This document shows, piece after piece, positions 53,684 to 63,245 of a stretch of DNA of 64,000 nucleotides. The position numbers and the translations under genes are program-made. The notes under the pieces are model-generated. The model searched no databases. It was not told where the DNA came from and saw nothing but the letters and a program-made list of their open reading frames with translations. The number at the start of each line of letters is the position of its first letter. The first letter of the stretch is position 1. Source of the stretch: Macrothele yani (taxonomy: Eukaryota > Arthropoda > Arachnida > Araneae > Macrothelidae); assembly GCA_039090855.1 (NCBI GenBank), contig CM077022.1, forward strand, positions 71,076,971 to 71,140,970, written 5' to 3'.

Positions 53684-55100
53684 ACGCCTTTTTGAGATCA
53701 AAATTACGCCCTTTCGAGATCAAAATTACGCCTCATAGAGATCAAAATTACGCCTCACAGAGATCAAAATTACGCCCCTTCGAAATCAAAATTACGGCCT
53801 TTCGAGATCAAAATCGCGCCCCTTCAAGATCAAAATTACGCCCTTTCGAGACAAAAATCACGCCTCTTCGAGATCAAAATCGTGCCCTTTCGAGATCAAA
53901 ATTACGCCCTTTCGAAAAAAAATTGCACCCCTTCGAGATGAAAATTGCGGCTCTTTTGTGATCAAAATTGTGCCCCTTCGAGATGAAAATTACGCCCTTT
54001 CGAAAAAAAAACTGCGTCCCTTCGAGATCAAAATTACGGCTCTTCGAGATCAAAATTACGTTCTTTTGTGATCAAAATTGTGCCCCTTCGAGATCAAAAT
54101 TACGCCCCTTCGAGATCAAAATTACGTCCTTTGGATACCCAAATCGCGCCCCTTCGAGATCAAAAGCACGCCCCTATGATATCAAAATTGCGCCCCTTCG
54201 ATATGAAAATTATGCTATTTCGAGATCAAAATTAGGGCTCTTCGTGATCAAATTTACGCTCTTTCGAGACAAAAAACACGCCTGTTCGAGATCAAAATCG
54301 TGCCCTTTCGAGATCAAAATGCGCCCCTTCGAGATCAAAATTAGGCCTCTTCAAGATCAAAATTGCGCCCCTTCGAGAATAAAATTACGGCTCTTCGAGA
54401 TCAAAATTACACCCTTTTGTGATCAAAGTTGTGCCCCTTCGAGACTAAAATCGCGCCCCTTCGAGATAAAAAAACGCCCCTTCTAAATAAAAAATACACC
54501 CCCCAACGATATCAAAATTGCGCCCCTTTGATATGAAAATGATGCCTTTTCGAGATCAAAATCACGCCTCTTCGTGATCAAAATCATGCCCTTTCGAAAA
54601 AAAATTGCACCCTTTCGAGATCAAAATTACGGCTCTTCGAGATCAAAATTACGCTCCTTTGTAATCAAAATTATGCTCTTTTGTGATCAAAATTGTGCCC
54701 TTCGAGATCAAAAGTACGCCCCTTCGAGATCGAAATTACGCCTCTTCGAGATCAAAATTACATCCTTTCGAGACCAAAATCGCGCAACTTGAAGATCAAA
54801 ATCAAGCCCCATTTGAGATCAAAACTACGCCCCTTCAAAATCAAAATTGCGCCCCTTCGAGATCAAAATTGTGCCCCTTCGAGATCAAAATTGTGCTCCT
54901 TCGAGATCAAAATTACTTCCTTTCGAGATCAAAAATACGCCCCTACGATATCAAAATTGCGCCCCTTCGACATGAAAATTACGCCTTTTCGAGATCAAAA
55001 TTACGGCTTTTCGAGATCAAATTTACGCTCTTTCGAGATCAAAATCGCGCCCCTTTGTGATCAAAATTACGCTTTTCAAGATCAAAATTACGCCTCTTGG
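53684..55100. repeat. 22-bp minisatellite, about 64 copies
   Basis: Consensus CCTTCGAGATCAAAATTACG plus CC, with GAGATGAAAATT, GTGATCAAAATT and GAAAAAAAATT variants. Since 22 is not a multiple of 3 the plus-strand translation cycles through PFEIKIT, PFRDQNYA and PSRSKLR, giving open frames up to 172 codons. These are by-products. Some larger blocks appear duplicated (compare about 53900-54110 with 54590-54760). Confidence 0.95.
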
Positions 55101-55871
55101 AGTTTCACTCAAATAATACGTGGTTTTTACTTTCTCACACAGTGTTGTTTTAAGAAAGTTTTATAATTGTTTAAAAATCACACTTCAGGTTTTTGACATA
55201 GTTTTTGTTCAAAATGTAAAACCCATAGGTTTACATTTGAATAAAACTATGAGGCTAACTAAAGTCTTTTTACCCAAGAACCACAGGTTGTAAATACCAA
55301 GTAAAACGTAAACGTTATGTAAACGTCGACAACACAACACTCTACAGAAGTGGAGATCGAAAAACCAACCAGCGCAGAACGAATGAGTATCAGATAAAAA
55401 CGCAACAATAGGAAGGAAGTTTAGGTGTCGGGCTTGGAAAAATTCCGTTCAAGATTAAACGCTCAGAGAAATTTCTTCGACAGATCACAAATGATTAATT
55501 AGCTCTTCATCCCAACGACATGTTCAGAAAGATCACGGAGATTAGGCATATCAGCATATTGTTTTCTATGACTCCATTCACGGTTTTGGATAATTCTCTT
55601 CATGGATATGAAACGTTCGGACCTCATAGTATATGTTACTCTGTACCCTGGTTAGCTGCATGGAGTACTGTATGAGGCTAACAAAAGCCTTTAAAAGGAA
55701 AATACTGTAACTTCTTTTTTTAGTAACAACTTCTGTTTTTTGCATCCCCTAGAGCATAAATTTACGCCTCTGGAGTGACCATTCTGGGAGGACAAGCGTC
55801 CTCCCTGCCGTCCCGGTAGCTACGGCCCTGTTTCGTGCTAACCATCAAACTAGTACATAATATCTTTGCTG
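55101..55871. other. mostly unrecognised; second copy of the ~95-bp dispersed repeat
   Basis: 55743-55836 matches 33529-33622. TATGAGGCTAAC followed by AAAGTCTTT or AAAGCCTTT occurs at 55250 and 55670. No gene seen. Confidence 0.4.
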
Positions 55872-56081
55872 TCTGTGCACGATCAAACACTTGAAAAGAA
55901 TAAAAACCATACAAGTTAAAAATTTATTATTTAGAATCATAAATTAAAAACATAAGATCTTTCGGACCTACATTAGGTCCATCTTCAGATGTGACAGCGA
56001 ATGGAAGAGATAGTAAGAGGTCTATAAATAAAAAAAACGTATGTTTGTTTAGGACGTGTGTTACTAACATACGTTTTGAAG

Positions 56082-56225
56082 CTGAATAAATAAATCCATC
56101 GCTCTTTCTACGTTAAGCAACGCACAGCAACCGAAAAATTGTTATTCGGCCGCCGTCGGGGAATCGAATCTCGAATCTCTCGATATCTAGCCGAGCGCGT
56201 TAGCCTTACACCACAGCGGCCAACA
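56082..56225 (-). mobile_element. tRNA-derived SINE-like unit, family S4
   Basis: Minus strand: GGCCGCTGTGGTGTAAGGCT (A-box side), an anticodon-type stem CTCGG/TCGAG with a 7-base loop, B box AGATTCGATTCC, closing GGCGGCC. Downstream, GGTTGCTGTGCGTTGCTTAA and a GATGGATTTATTTATTCA tail recur in the hairpin at 56378-56521. Parts resemble the palindromic array at 34083-34493 (CATCGCTCTTTCCACGTT). Confidence 0.65.
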
Positions 56226-56377
56226 ATTCACGGAGCTATGAGTGTTTTTCTTTTTCAGTCAGCATCTGACATCATAAATCCGTAAGATGAATCTTCTGAT
56301 ACGTCTCCATCTAGTGGGCATTAACGGCACTGGGTATATATAATTATAGCAATAATTCAAAGGGTGAGATCCAAGGT

Positions 56378-56521
56378 GAAAATCATCTAAATACGTGGCG
56401 TCAGTTGAATAAATAAATCCATCGCTCTTTCCACGTTAACAATTTCTCGGTTGCTGTGCGTTGCGTAACGTGGAAAGAGCGATGGATTTATTTATTCAAC
56501 TGACGCCACGCATTTGGTTGA
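56378..56521. repeat. long hairpin, ~60-bp arms, built from S4 tail sequence
   Basis: GGTGAAAATCATCTAAATAC...CTCTTTCCACGTTA (56378-56440) is the reverse complement of 56460-56521 with few changes. The loop of about 20-25 bases (TTTCTCGGTTGCTGTGCG) is S4 sequence. No coding. Confidence 0.85.
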
Positions 56522-56528
56522 TTTTCAC

Positions 56529-56860
56529 CTACCTCAAGTGTATATTGGATTCACCCAACGGTCATTAAAAACTAGAATTACTGAGCATAAATATAACATA
56601 CAGGCTACTCCATACCTCTGACCTCAGAAGAGCCAAACCGTGATTCTAAGGTTTACATCGGTTCGACTCTTCGATCGTTAAATATAAGATTGAAGGAGCA
56701 CCAATATTCTCTACAAAGTGGAAGCATCACCACAGCCCTCACCGTTGCAGTCAACCAGGCAGGCTACAAACCGGACTGGCAAAATGCTAAAGTTTTAAAC
56801 TCCTCTGTTAACAAGAATACCATTTTTTCTCTCGGAAAGCCTGTTTATTTTTAAATATTA
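56529..56860 (+). pseudogene. Penelope GIY-YIG endonuclease remnants (two cores)
   Basis: First core at 56535-56610: QVYIGFTQRSLKTRITEHKY. Second core in another frame at 56642-56830: DSKVYIGSTLRSLNIRLKEH, then QYSLQSGSITTALTVAVNQA, GYKPDWQNAKVLN. Both hold the YIG, Arg and Glu-His positions of GIY-YIG nucleases as found at the C-terminus of Penelope-like reverse transcriptases. A stop (TAC CTC TGA) ends the first. No reverse transcriptase precedes them. Two cores in a row suggest either two juxtaposed elements or an internal duplication. Confidence 0.7.
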
Positions 56861-57756
56861 CGATGTCTGCTGTAATACGGACTTTCCGATTTCAGTCCCA
56901 AGACCTTGGAGACAGATGATCACTTCCCCTTGACACACTTAGAAGGCGAGACTCTAATTTGAACATGTTTCTGTATTTGCTTTTGGACTTTAATTACTTC
57001 TTTTCTCTTATTGTAAATGGCATCACTTGTATAATTTTTATGACGTATATCACCTTAGTCACGAATACTATTGTATATAGTCGTTGCCTCTACATGTTCC
57101 GGGGCTTTTGGGCTTGAAAATAGGGCCATGTGAGCCCCGAAAGTGCTAGCTAGGTTTTTAAAATTGTAAATAAATTGAGTTTTACTCGGCAGTTTTAGGG
57201 ATTTGTTTTAACTTATCGTACTACAGACAGCAAACTTATGTTCCTCTTTTTCATCTATTAAGTACGAAATCTTCATATTCAGTATAACATTCGAATTGGT
57301 ATAATGTCGACCTCTCTCGCACGTTTGGCGAATGGGGTTCTCATTAATACTGGGTGTGGAATGAAGCATCTATTTTGGCTACCCCATGTACAAAGTCTTC
57401 ATTATTACTAACTGAAAGTCTATTTTCAGTCATCGACACTCATGCTGTAATGACAATATACCCCTGTATATCCCACAGCCATGGAAACTTTTAATTTCCA
57501 GGACTGAGCAAGACGGTTTAGATGAACTCACCCACTTGAATTCGTAATTTGGGCGAAGAACTGTTCTGTCAACTTCACAACGTGTTACGGAGCATTGTGT
57601 CTGCCCATATCACACGTCATAAACTAACATACGTTTTTATTTTTAGATCTATCTGCTCCATTCGCTGTCACATCTGAAGATGGACCTAATGTAGGTCCGA
57701 AAGATCTTAAGTTTAAAAAAAAAAAAAAATCAAGTGTTTGATCGTGCACAGACAAA

Positions 57757-58584
57757 TGCAGGTTCTTTCGAGGCGAACCATTCATCGAGCCCTTTTTGGA
57801 TATCCGCGACAGAAAGGAAGTGCTGCTCTGAAAGACCCTGTTGTAGCCACCGGAACAAGTGAAAGTCCGAAGGAGCAATGTCCGGGGAATAAGGCGGCAG
57901 GGGTAAGAAGTCCCAGCCAAGTGCCTCCAAGAGTTCCTTCACGGATTTGGCGACATGAGGTCTAGCGTCGTTCTGGAGAAGAATGACCTTGTCATGTGGG
58001 ATCCAGTTTCCGAGCTTCTGGATCATTCCCATTGCCTTTAAACGTTTGCTAACCGTTGACCCGTAGTGTTTCAGACAACTCGCGGAGCGTCTGACATGAA
58101 TCCTCATCTAGTAAGGCCTCCAATGCGCCATCTTCGAACTTTTTCGGCTGCCCAGGGCGCTCTTTGTCCTTCACGTCGTATTTTTTTTTTTTTTTGATTG
58201 GAGGTTTAACGACCACCGTGAGCAACTCAATGGGCTATAAGCAGTCACCCGTCCCTAATTTAAGGTCACTGGCTCCAGGGAAGGGAAAGAGTCAGTGCCG
58301 TAAGACAAACACAACATCCATGCCTCACCGGGATTCGAACCCGGACCCCTTTCGGACGAATGATCAGAGGCCATCGCTTAGACCACTGCGCCACCGGGGC
58401 GGCTCACGTCGTATTCGTTGGCTTTGAAGCGTAGGAACCACTCTCTGCATATTGTTTCCGATAGGACATGTTCCCCATAGGCCTGCACTAGCAAAATATG
58501 ACTTTCCGCTGCAGATTTCTTGAGATGGAAGCAGAAGAGTAATACTTCCCGCAAATGCTCCTTTTTTGGTGCGAAACTCGACAT
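57757..58584 (-). pseudogene. mariner transposase lacking the first catalytic block, copy 2
   Basis: MSSFAPKKEHLREVLLFCFH to RFKANEYDV, then the SINE, then KDKERPGQPKKFEDGALEAL and LLDEDSCQTLRELSETLRV. This lacks the TGA found in copy 1. After a small deletion it continues TVSKRLKAMGMIQKLGNWIP and goes directly to HDKVILLQNDARPHV (HDNARPH altered to QNDARPH), then YSPDIAPSDFHLF. The jump from GNWIP to the second Asp block is at the same place as in the 37-kb copy, so the deletion predates both insertions. Confidence 0.9.
58183..58403 (-). mobile_element. tRNA-derived SINE, family S3, in mariner (12-bp duplication)
   Basis: Minus-strand SINE with poly-A (T-run at 58183) and tRNA-like 5' end at 58403. 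TCACGTCGTATT lies at 58171-58182 and 58404-58415. The interrupted codons belong to the mariner transposase (NEYDV...KDKERP). Confidence 0.95.
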
Positions 58585-58756
58585 CGTGAATGCGATACAA
58601 ACTCGTATTCTGTGTCCTCCGATCGCGTATCACACACTGCTTCGCCCAGACTACGGACGGTACGTGCGCTGCAAGGAAAGTTACGTGTGGCCCGGGTCAC
58701 AGCGCCCCACTGCTGCGCTCTATTGGGCAACAGCGGGAATTAATTCAAGCACCTAA

Positions 58757-59862
58757 TATTACACAGAAATTTTCCAAATTTGAAGACCCTGAATGTTTCA
58801 GCCTTTATATCAGTTAATCCTTCAGCACCGATGGGATTCATTCTGATGTCGTTTGGCTCAACGGAAATCGTGCTTCTTAACTACGGAACCCGAAAGACTC
58901 GGAAGTTATTGTCAAGTTCAAGGTAAAATCCTGATTGCGCGATGATGAATTTTTTTTATCATTAATGCGTGTGAATTAGTTATTTTATTTTCTGTTGGAG
59001 CTTATTACCTTTTTGAAAAGGTTTGTAGTGATTTTTTTTTTTTCTATAGAAGGACCACAGATATCATATACAAGAAGCTAGATTGGACTCCCAGCCCATG
59101 AGGAGTGAGAAGGTAGGCGCCATTTTCAGCGGGTCATCACGATCCATTTAAGCAAGGCTACTTTGCATTAAGTCAAAGGAATACGAGTTTGGTACTATGA
59201 TTTTCTATTTATATTGAGATTCAAAGTAGTCAGTACCCATTTAGCGGCGAAAGTTATGAAATTTAAGTAAAAAACAGTAATATTCCTTAGTGCTAACTAG
59301 AATGCCAAGGGTCTTGCAAAATATTGAATCATTTCAGATTCGGCCAGGGCTTAAATTCAAAAGAAGACATTCCGGCGTCTGCGATATAAAAAAATATCAC
59401 GCTGGTTTTAATTTGCTGAGAGATATGATTTTGACGTTTCTTGTTAATGAATGCTTTCATTTTATACGCCATTTCGTTGCTATATTGCCCAAATAAATAA
59501 TTTGAAATGTTAAAAACTGAAATTTCCTTAGTGCATAACAAGACGAAATATCAAAATTTTTGGTGAAATTCAAAACTTTTTGAGCAAACATAATAAATAA
59601 ATCAGAATGACAGAGGTAATAGCAACAAGGAAAAAGATTCACATTATTTCAGCTTTTTTATGTGAAGTATGTGGAAGCCTTTTTTTTTTTCGGGTTTAAA
59701 TCAATAGTTTGCTGGATTTAATAGCTACTTATTGATTTTAAATAAATTATTTGTTTTTCCATGATTTTAAATCGCTGCCGCATTACGTTCTTAAAAATGT
59801 TTTCCAATCATTTTCTATATTTGCATACAATACCAGCTTTAAATATTAATATATATATATAT
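58757..59862. other. no recognised feature
   Basis: Unique AT-rich DNA ending in an (AT)n tract (59849-59863) where the next RTE copy begins. No gene seen. Confidence 0.4.
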
Positions 59863-61743
59863 ATGTTGCATGTAAACAAATTATCAGGAAAAACGAAAAT
59901 GTTGATGCAAAAAAGAAGAGAGATGAGGACAACTAAAGAAGATGGGACTTCCAAAGTGGAATATATAGAGCTATGCAAGACAGTAAGAAAAAGTATCACT
60001 GAAGACGTAAGAAAATTCAACTGTGAACTAGTGAGGAAAGCAATTGAAAACAACCAAAGCCTAAAGATAGCAAAGGGACATCTCAGTAAGGGAAGAAAAC
60101 AGATTATGGCACTGAGAAAAGAAGATGGTTCTGTAACAAGAAATAGAGGCGAAATTTTGACAAGAGTGAAAGATTTCTACTCCAAATTATATGAAAGGGA
60201 TGATACATGCACTCCAGACATCATGAAAGATACCAGTACCAGAGTTCCTCCAGTCCTTCCAGCAGAAGTTGCACATGCAATCAAGAACATGAAGCGGGGA
60301 AAAGCTCCAGGAGAAGATGGAATTACTGTAGACATCATACAAGAAGCAAGTGGAGAAATTGAAACAGTACTCGCCCAAATTTTCACTCGATGCCTTAATG
60401 AAGGAAAGATTCCTGAGGATTGGAACACCGCTACAATGATCCTGCTACATAAGAAAGGTGACATTGAGGATCTCGGAAACTACAGACCTATCAGCCTCCT
60501 ATCAGTAGTTTATAAAATCTTCACTAAAGTTCTTTCACACAGCTTGAAGGTAACACTGGACATGGCTCAACCGAGAGAACAAGCTGGATTCAGGAGTGGC
60601 TACAGCACAATAGATCATATCCACGTACTGAGAGAACTAATTGAAAGAGCGAGGGAATATGAACTTCCATTGTGCATGGCTTTTATCGATTATGAAAAAG
60701 CCTTTGATTCGGTGAAACCATCAGCAGTTACAATGGCTCTGAAAACCTGTGGTATTGAAGATGCATACATTAATATTATTAATAACATCTATGAAAATGC
60801 AAGTGCAAAGATTCGGCTGTTTGAAAATACAACACACATAAAAATTGGAAAGGGAGTGAGACAAGGTGACACCATATCTCCGAAGCTCTTTAATGCCACA
60901 TTGGAGGGTGTTTTTCAGTCGCTGAGCTGGGAAAACAAAGGGATAAAGGTTAATGGAGATTATCTAACCCACCTTCGTTTTGCTGATGACGTAGCCATTT
61001 TTGCAACTACCCCATCAGAGCTGCAGAGTATGATCCAGGAACTTGCTGACAAGAGTAAAGAAGTGGGATTAAAAATGAACTTTCAGAAGACAAAAGTGAT
61101 GTTCAATGCTTTTACAAGAAATGAAGATTTATTGATTGATGGAGAAAAGCTGGAGATAACAGACACGTACGTTTATCTTGGACAGCAGATATCAAGTGAG
61201 GGTCACATTGATGAAGAAATTAATCGGCGTACAAAACTTGCCTGGAGAGCTTTTGGAAGAAACAGCATAATTTTCAAGAGCAATATGCCATTATGTCTTA
61301 AAAGAAAAGTGTTTGATCAATGCATCCTTCCAGTGCTTACGTATGGTGCAGAGACGTGGACCTTAACTAAAAGAGATACACAAAGACTGCAGACAACTCA
61401 AAGCAGCATGGAGAGGTGCATGCTTCGTGTAACCAGGAGAGATAAGAAGAGGAACTCGTGGATCCGAAAAATGACAAGAGTGGAAGACATCATGATCAGA
61501 GTTAAATCCCTGAAATGGCAATGGGCTGGACATACTGCCAGAAGGACAGATCATCGATGGACAGCCGAAATTTTAGATTGGATTCCAAGGGACAGGAAAA
61601 GACCCAGAAGAAGACCACATGGGAGATGGGTGGATGAAATTCGAAAGTATGCAGGGGTGACATGGAGGAGACTGGCACAAGACAGACCGTTGTGGAGGAA
61701 ACTTGGGGAGACCTTCGTCCAGCAGTGGATTGATAATGGTTGA
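59761..61743 (+). CDS. RTE reverse transcriptase (L5), open frame without endonuclease
   Basis: 660 codons, of which the first 35 or so come from flanking DNA and the AT tract (INIYIYM). LINE coding starts at LHVNKLSGK. All polymerase motifs are present: RGKAPGEDGITVDIIQ, NYRPISLLSVVYKIFTK, FIDYEKAFDSV, GVRQGDTISPKLF, LRFADDVAIF and the C-terminal WAGHTARRTDHRW to FVQQWIDNG. This is the cleanest reverse transcriptase in the window. Without the endonuclease domain it could not retrotranspose alone. Whether it is transcribed cannot be seen here; no promoter is evident. Confidence 0.85.
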   Translation: MILNRCRITFLKMFSNHFLYLHTIPALNINIYIYMLHVNKLSGKTKMLMQKRREMRTTKEDGTSKVEYIELCKTVRKSITEDVRKFNCELVRKAIENNQSLKIAKGHLSKGRKQIMALRKEDGSVTRNRGEILTRVKDFYSKLYERDDTCTPDIMKDTSTRVPPVLPAEVAHAIKNMKRGKAPGEDGITVDIIQEASGEIETVLAQIFTRCLNEGKIPEDWNTATMILLHKKGDIEDLGNYRPISLLSVVYKIFTKVLSHSLKVTLDMAQPREQAGFRSGYSTIDHIHVLRELIERAREYELPLCMAFIDYEKAFDSVKPSAVTMALKTCGIEDAYINIINNIYENASAKIRLFENTTHIKIGKGVRQGDTISPKLFNATLEGVFQSLSWENKGIKVNGDYLTHLRFADDVAIFATTPSELQSMIQELADKSKEVGLKMNFQKTKVMFNAFTRNEDLLIDGEKLEITDTYVYLGQQISSEGHIDEEINRRTKLAWRAFGRNSIIFKSNMPLCLKRKVFDQCILPVLTYGAETWTLTKRDTQRLQTTQSSMERCMLRVTRRDKKRNSWIRKMTRVEDIMIRVKSLKWQWAGHTARRTDHRWTAEILDWIPRDRKRPRRRPHGRWVDEIRKYAGVTWRRLAQDRPLWRKLGETFVQQWIDNG

Positions 61744-61762
61744 CAATGATGATGATGATATT
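59864..61762 (+). mobile_element. RTE-type LINE, unit L5 (5'-truncated, plus strand)
   Basis: Starts within the connector region (LHVNKLSGKTKMLMQKRREM) directly after an (AT)n tract and runs to the family 3' end TTGACAATGATGATGATGAT at 61741-61762. It lacks the endonuclease. Unlike L2 and L3 it does not have the 7-bp deletion. Confidence 0.95.
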
Positions 61763-61959
61763 ACCGCTAAAGCTCGAAAGCCGTTAATGTGCACATTACC
61801 TAGCTAACCTGCAGATTAACTGATTTGCTCCGTTAACGTGCGGAATCAAGAGTTTTCCGCATTTTACCTAGGTAATGTGCACATTAACGGCTTCCGTATC
61901 GTTAAAGTTCAAAAGTTTGTTTCTCTCATTTCCTTTCCCTACACCTTCCCCCTCTCCCT

Positions 61960-62282
61960 CCACTTTTAGTTTGGTTTCGCCTGTTCTTAGTAAAACAGAG
62001 GATGGCTTTTATAAACTTGGTACTAAAACGGGTATTTTAAAACAATTGTATGCAAAATCTGAATTCAGTGTTTGCAAAGAGAGATTTTTAACGAAAGAAG
62101 ATGTCCCTGCTGTAGAAATATCTTTACGTCAAACAGCAATAAAAGAATCCCTTGGTACTGGGCAGGGTTTCAGAAAATGTGACTGCAAATCTAAATATAC
62201 CACAAATAGGTGTGCTTGTCGCAAAAACCAATTGCTATGTAATTCAAAGTGTCACCAAGCTTTAGATTGCACTAATAAGTAA
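61960..62282 (+). pseudogene. cysteine-rich C-terminus resembling Ginger-type DDE integrase transposases
   Basis: The frame reads EDGFYKLGTKTGILKQLYAK, ERFLTKEDVPAVEI, LRQTAIKESLGTGQGFRKCD and then CDCKSKYTTNRCACRKNQLL, CNSKCHQALDC, stop at 62280. A CxC...C...RCxCRK...C.S.CH...C cluster ends many KRAB-A-domain-2-like/Ginger transposases in invertebrates. The integrase core is missing, so this is the tail only. The upstream part (61875-61960) is simple sequence and the true start is not here. The family call rests on the Cys pattern. Confidence 0.5.
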
Positions 62283-62538
62283 GCATAATTTTAACATATG
62301 TTTTGCAAATTCATTTCCTTAATTATAATAATATTTTAAACCGTTTGATTCTTTCTATTATAGTTTTTTAATTGATTGATGATTGATTCTATCAACTAAT
62401 TTGTTGATTATTTGATTGTATTAACTTGATTCTTTATATATCGAAAAATAAATAAATAACATTATGTTAATTTAAGCGTACAGAAACGTTGCTGTTGTTC
62501 CAACAAAGATCTTATTTTCACTTTAACGAGTGCCTAGT

Positions 62539-62640
62539 AGGTAATGTGCAGATTATCTAGGTAATTTGCAGATTATCTAGGTAATTTGCAGATTATCTAG
62601 GTAATTTGCAGATTACCTAGATAATTTGAGCAATTAAACA
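62539..62640. repeat. 20-bp tandem repeat, about 5 copies
   Basis: TAGGTAATTTGCAGATTATC repeated, with GTGCAG and ACCTAGATAATTTGAG variants at the edges. It sits in the 3' subterminal region of the element at 61763-62730. Confidence 0.9.
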
Positions 62641-62730
62641 ATTTTCGGCACTTTAACGGATCACCCTAGTTAATCTGCACATTATCTAGATAATCTGTAG
62701 AATAACTGATTTCTGCACTTTAGCAGTAAC

Positions 62731-63017
62731 ATGTGTATATTGTTTTCAACATTGGGCAAGAGGCAAATAAGTAACAGCAATTATATTTTCGTCTCTCTGC
62801 GTAAGATTTTTATCTGAGGAAGCTTTCACAATGATTTATACAATAACCAAGTCCAAACTACCCTGCGTAACGTGCCATGCTCCGACATCTTGACCCGCTC
62901 AATGTGGCTCCATGCTTCTCACAGCGCAAACCCATGCTCAACAGAGCGGCCAGCCAATCTAGTCCCTTATACGATATCTGTGAGGAGGACTTATCACAAA
63001 TTACGTAGTTTTTTCAT
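62731..63017. other. no recognised feature
   Basis: Unique DNA. No gene, RNA or repeat recognised. Confidence 0.4.
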
Positions 63018-63027
63018 CGTGATCTTT

Positions 63028-63245
63028 TTTTTTTTTTTATTGAAGGTTTAACGACCACCGTGAGCAACTCAATGGGCTATAAGCAGTCGCCCGTCCCTAA
63101 TTTAGGGTCACTGGTTCCAGGGAAGGGAGAGAGCCAGTGCCGTAAGACAAACACAACATCCATGCCTCACCGGGATTCGAACCCAGACCCCTTTCGGACG
63201 AATGATCAGAGGCCATCGCTTAGACCACTGCGCCACCGGGGCGGC
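63028..63245 (-). mobile_element. tRNA-derived SINE, family S3 (10-bp duplication)
   Basis: Full minus-strand copy with a T-run at the left and GGGGCGGC at the right. CGTGATCTTT lies at 63018-63027 and 63246-63255. Confidence 0.95.

Larger units (their letters stand above)
55872..57756 (+). mobile_element. Penelope-like element with inverted termini
   Basis: GTCTGTGCACGATCAAACAC at 55872 is matched inverted at 57735-57756. The same holds for AAGATCTTTCGGACCTACAT (about 55960) against ATGTAGGTCCGAAAGATCTT (about 57690). Between the arms lie GIY-YIG coding remnants on the plus strand and a 3' region (TGAAAATAGGGCC...GAGCCCCGAAAG at 57113) of the form seen at Penelope 3' ends. The right arm joins the mariner transposase sequence at EPAF, so this element truncated that mariner. 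Confidence 0.65.
57757..58756 (-). mobile_element. mariner deletion derivative, copy 2 (truncated, SINE-interrupted)
   Basis: The right end AACAGCGGGAATTAATTCAA then GCACCTAA followed by TA matches the 37082 element. The transposase on the minus strand is cut by an S3 SINE at 58183-58403, and the 3' end is lost at 57757 to the Penelope-like element. Confidence 0.9.
61763..62730 (+). mobile_element. DNA element with TTACYGCTAAAG ends and integrase-type transposase tail
   Basis: TTACCGCTAAAGCTCGAAAG at 61763 is matched, reversed, by GCACTTTAGCAGTAA at about 62716-62730. Subterminal blocks GTGCACATTACCTAG and TGCACATTATCTAG are also inverted relative to each other. Target duplication not resolved. 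A coding remnant is inside. Confidence 0.5.

Noticed and set aside
53632..55166. Repetitive proteins in the 22-bp array
   Set aside because: Periodicity artefact. Frames start and stop arbitrarily inside the array.
55872..57756. An LTR retrotransposon
   Set aside because: The end repeats are inverted rather than direct, no primer-binding site or gag-pol is seen, and the coding remnant is GIY-YIG.
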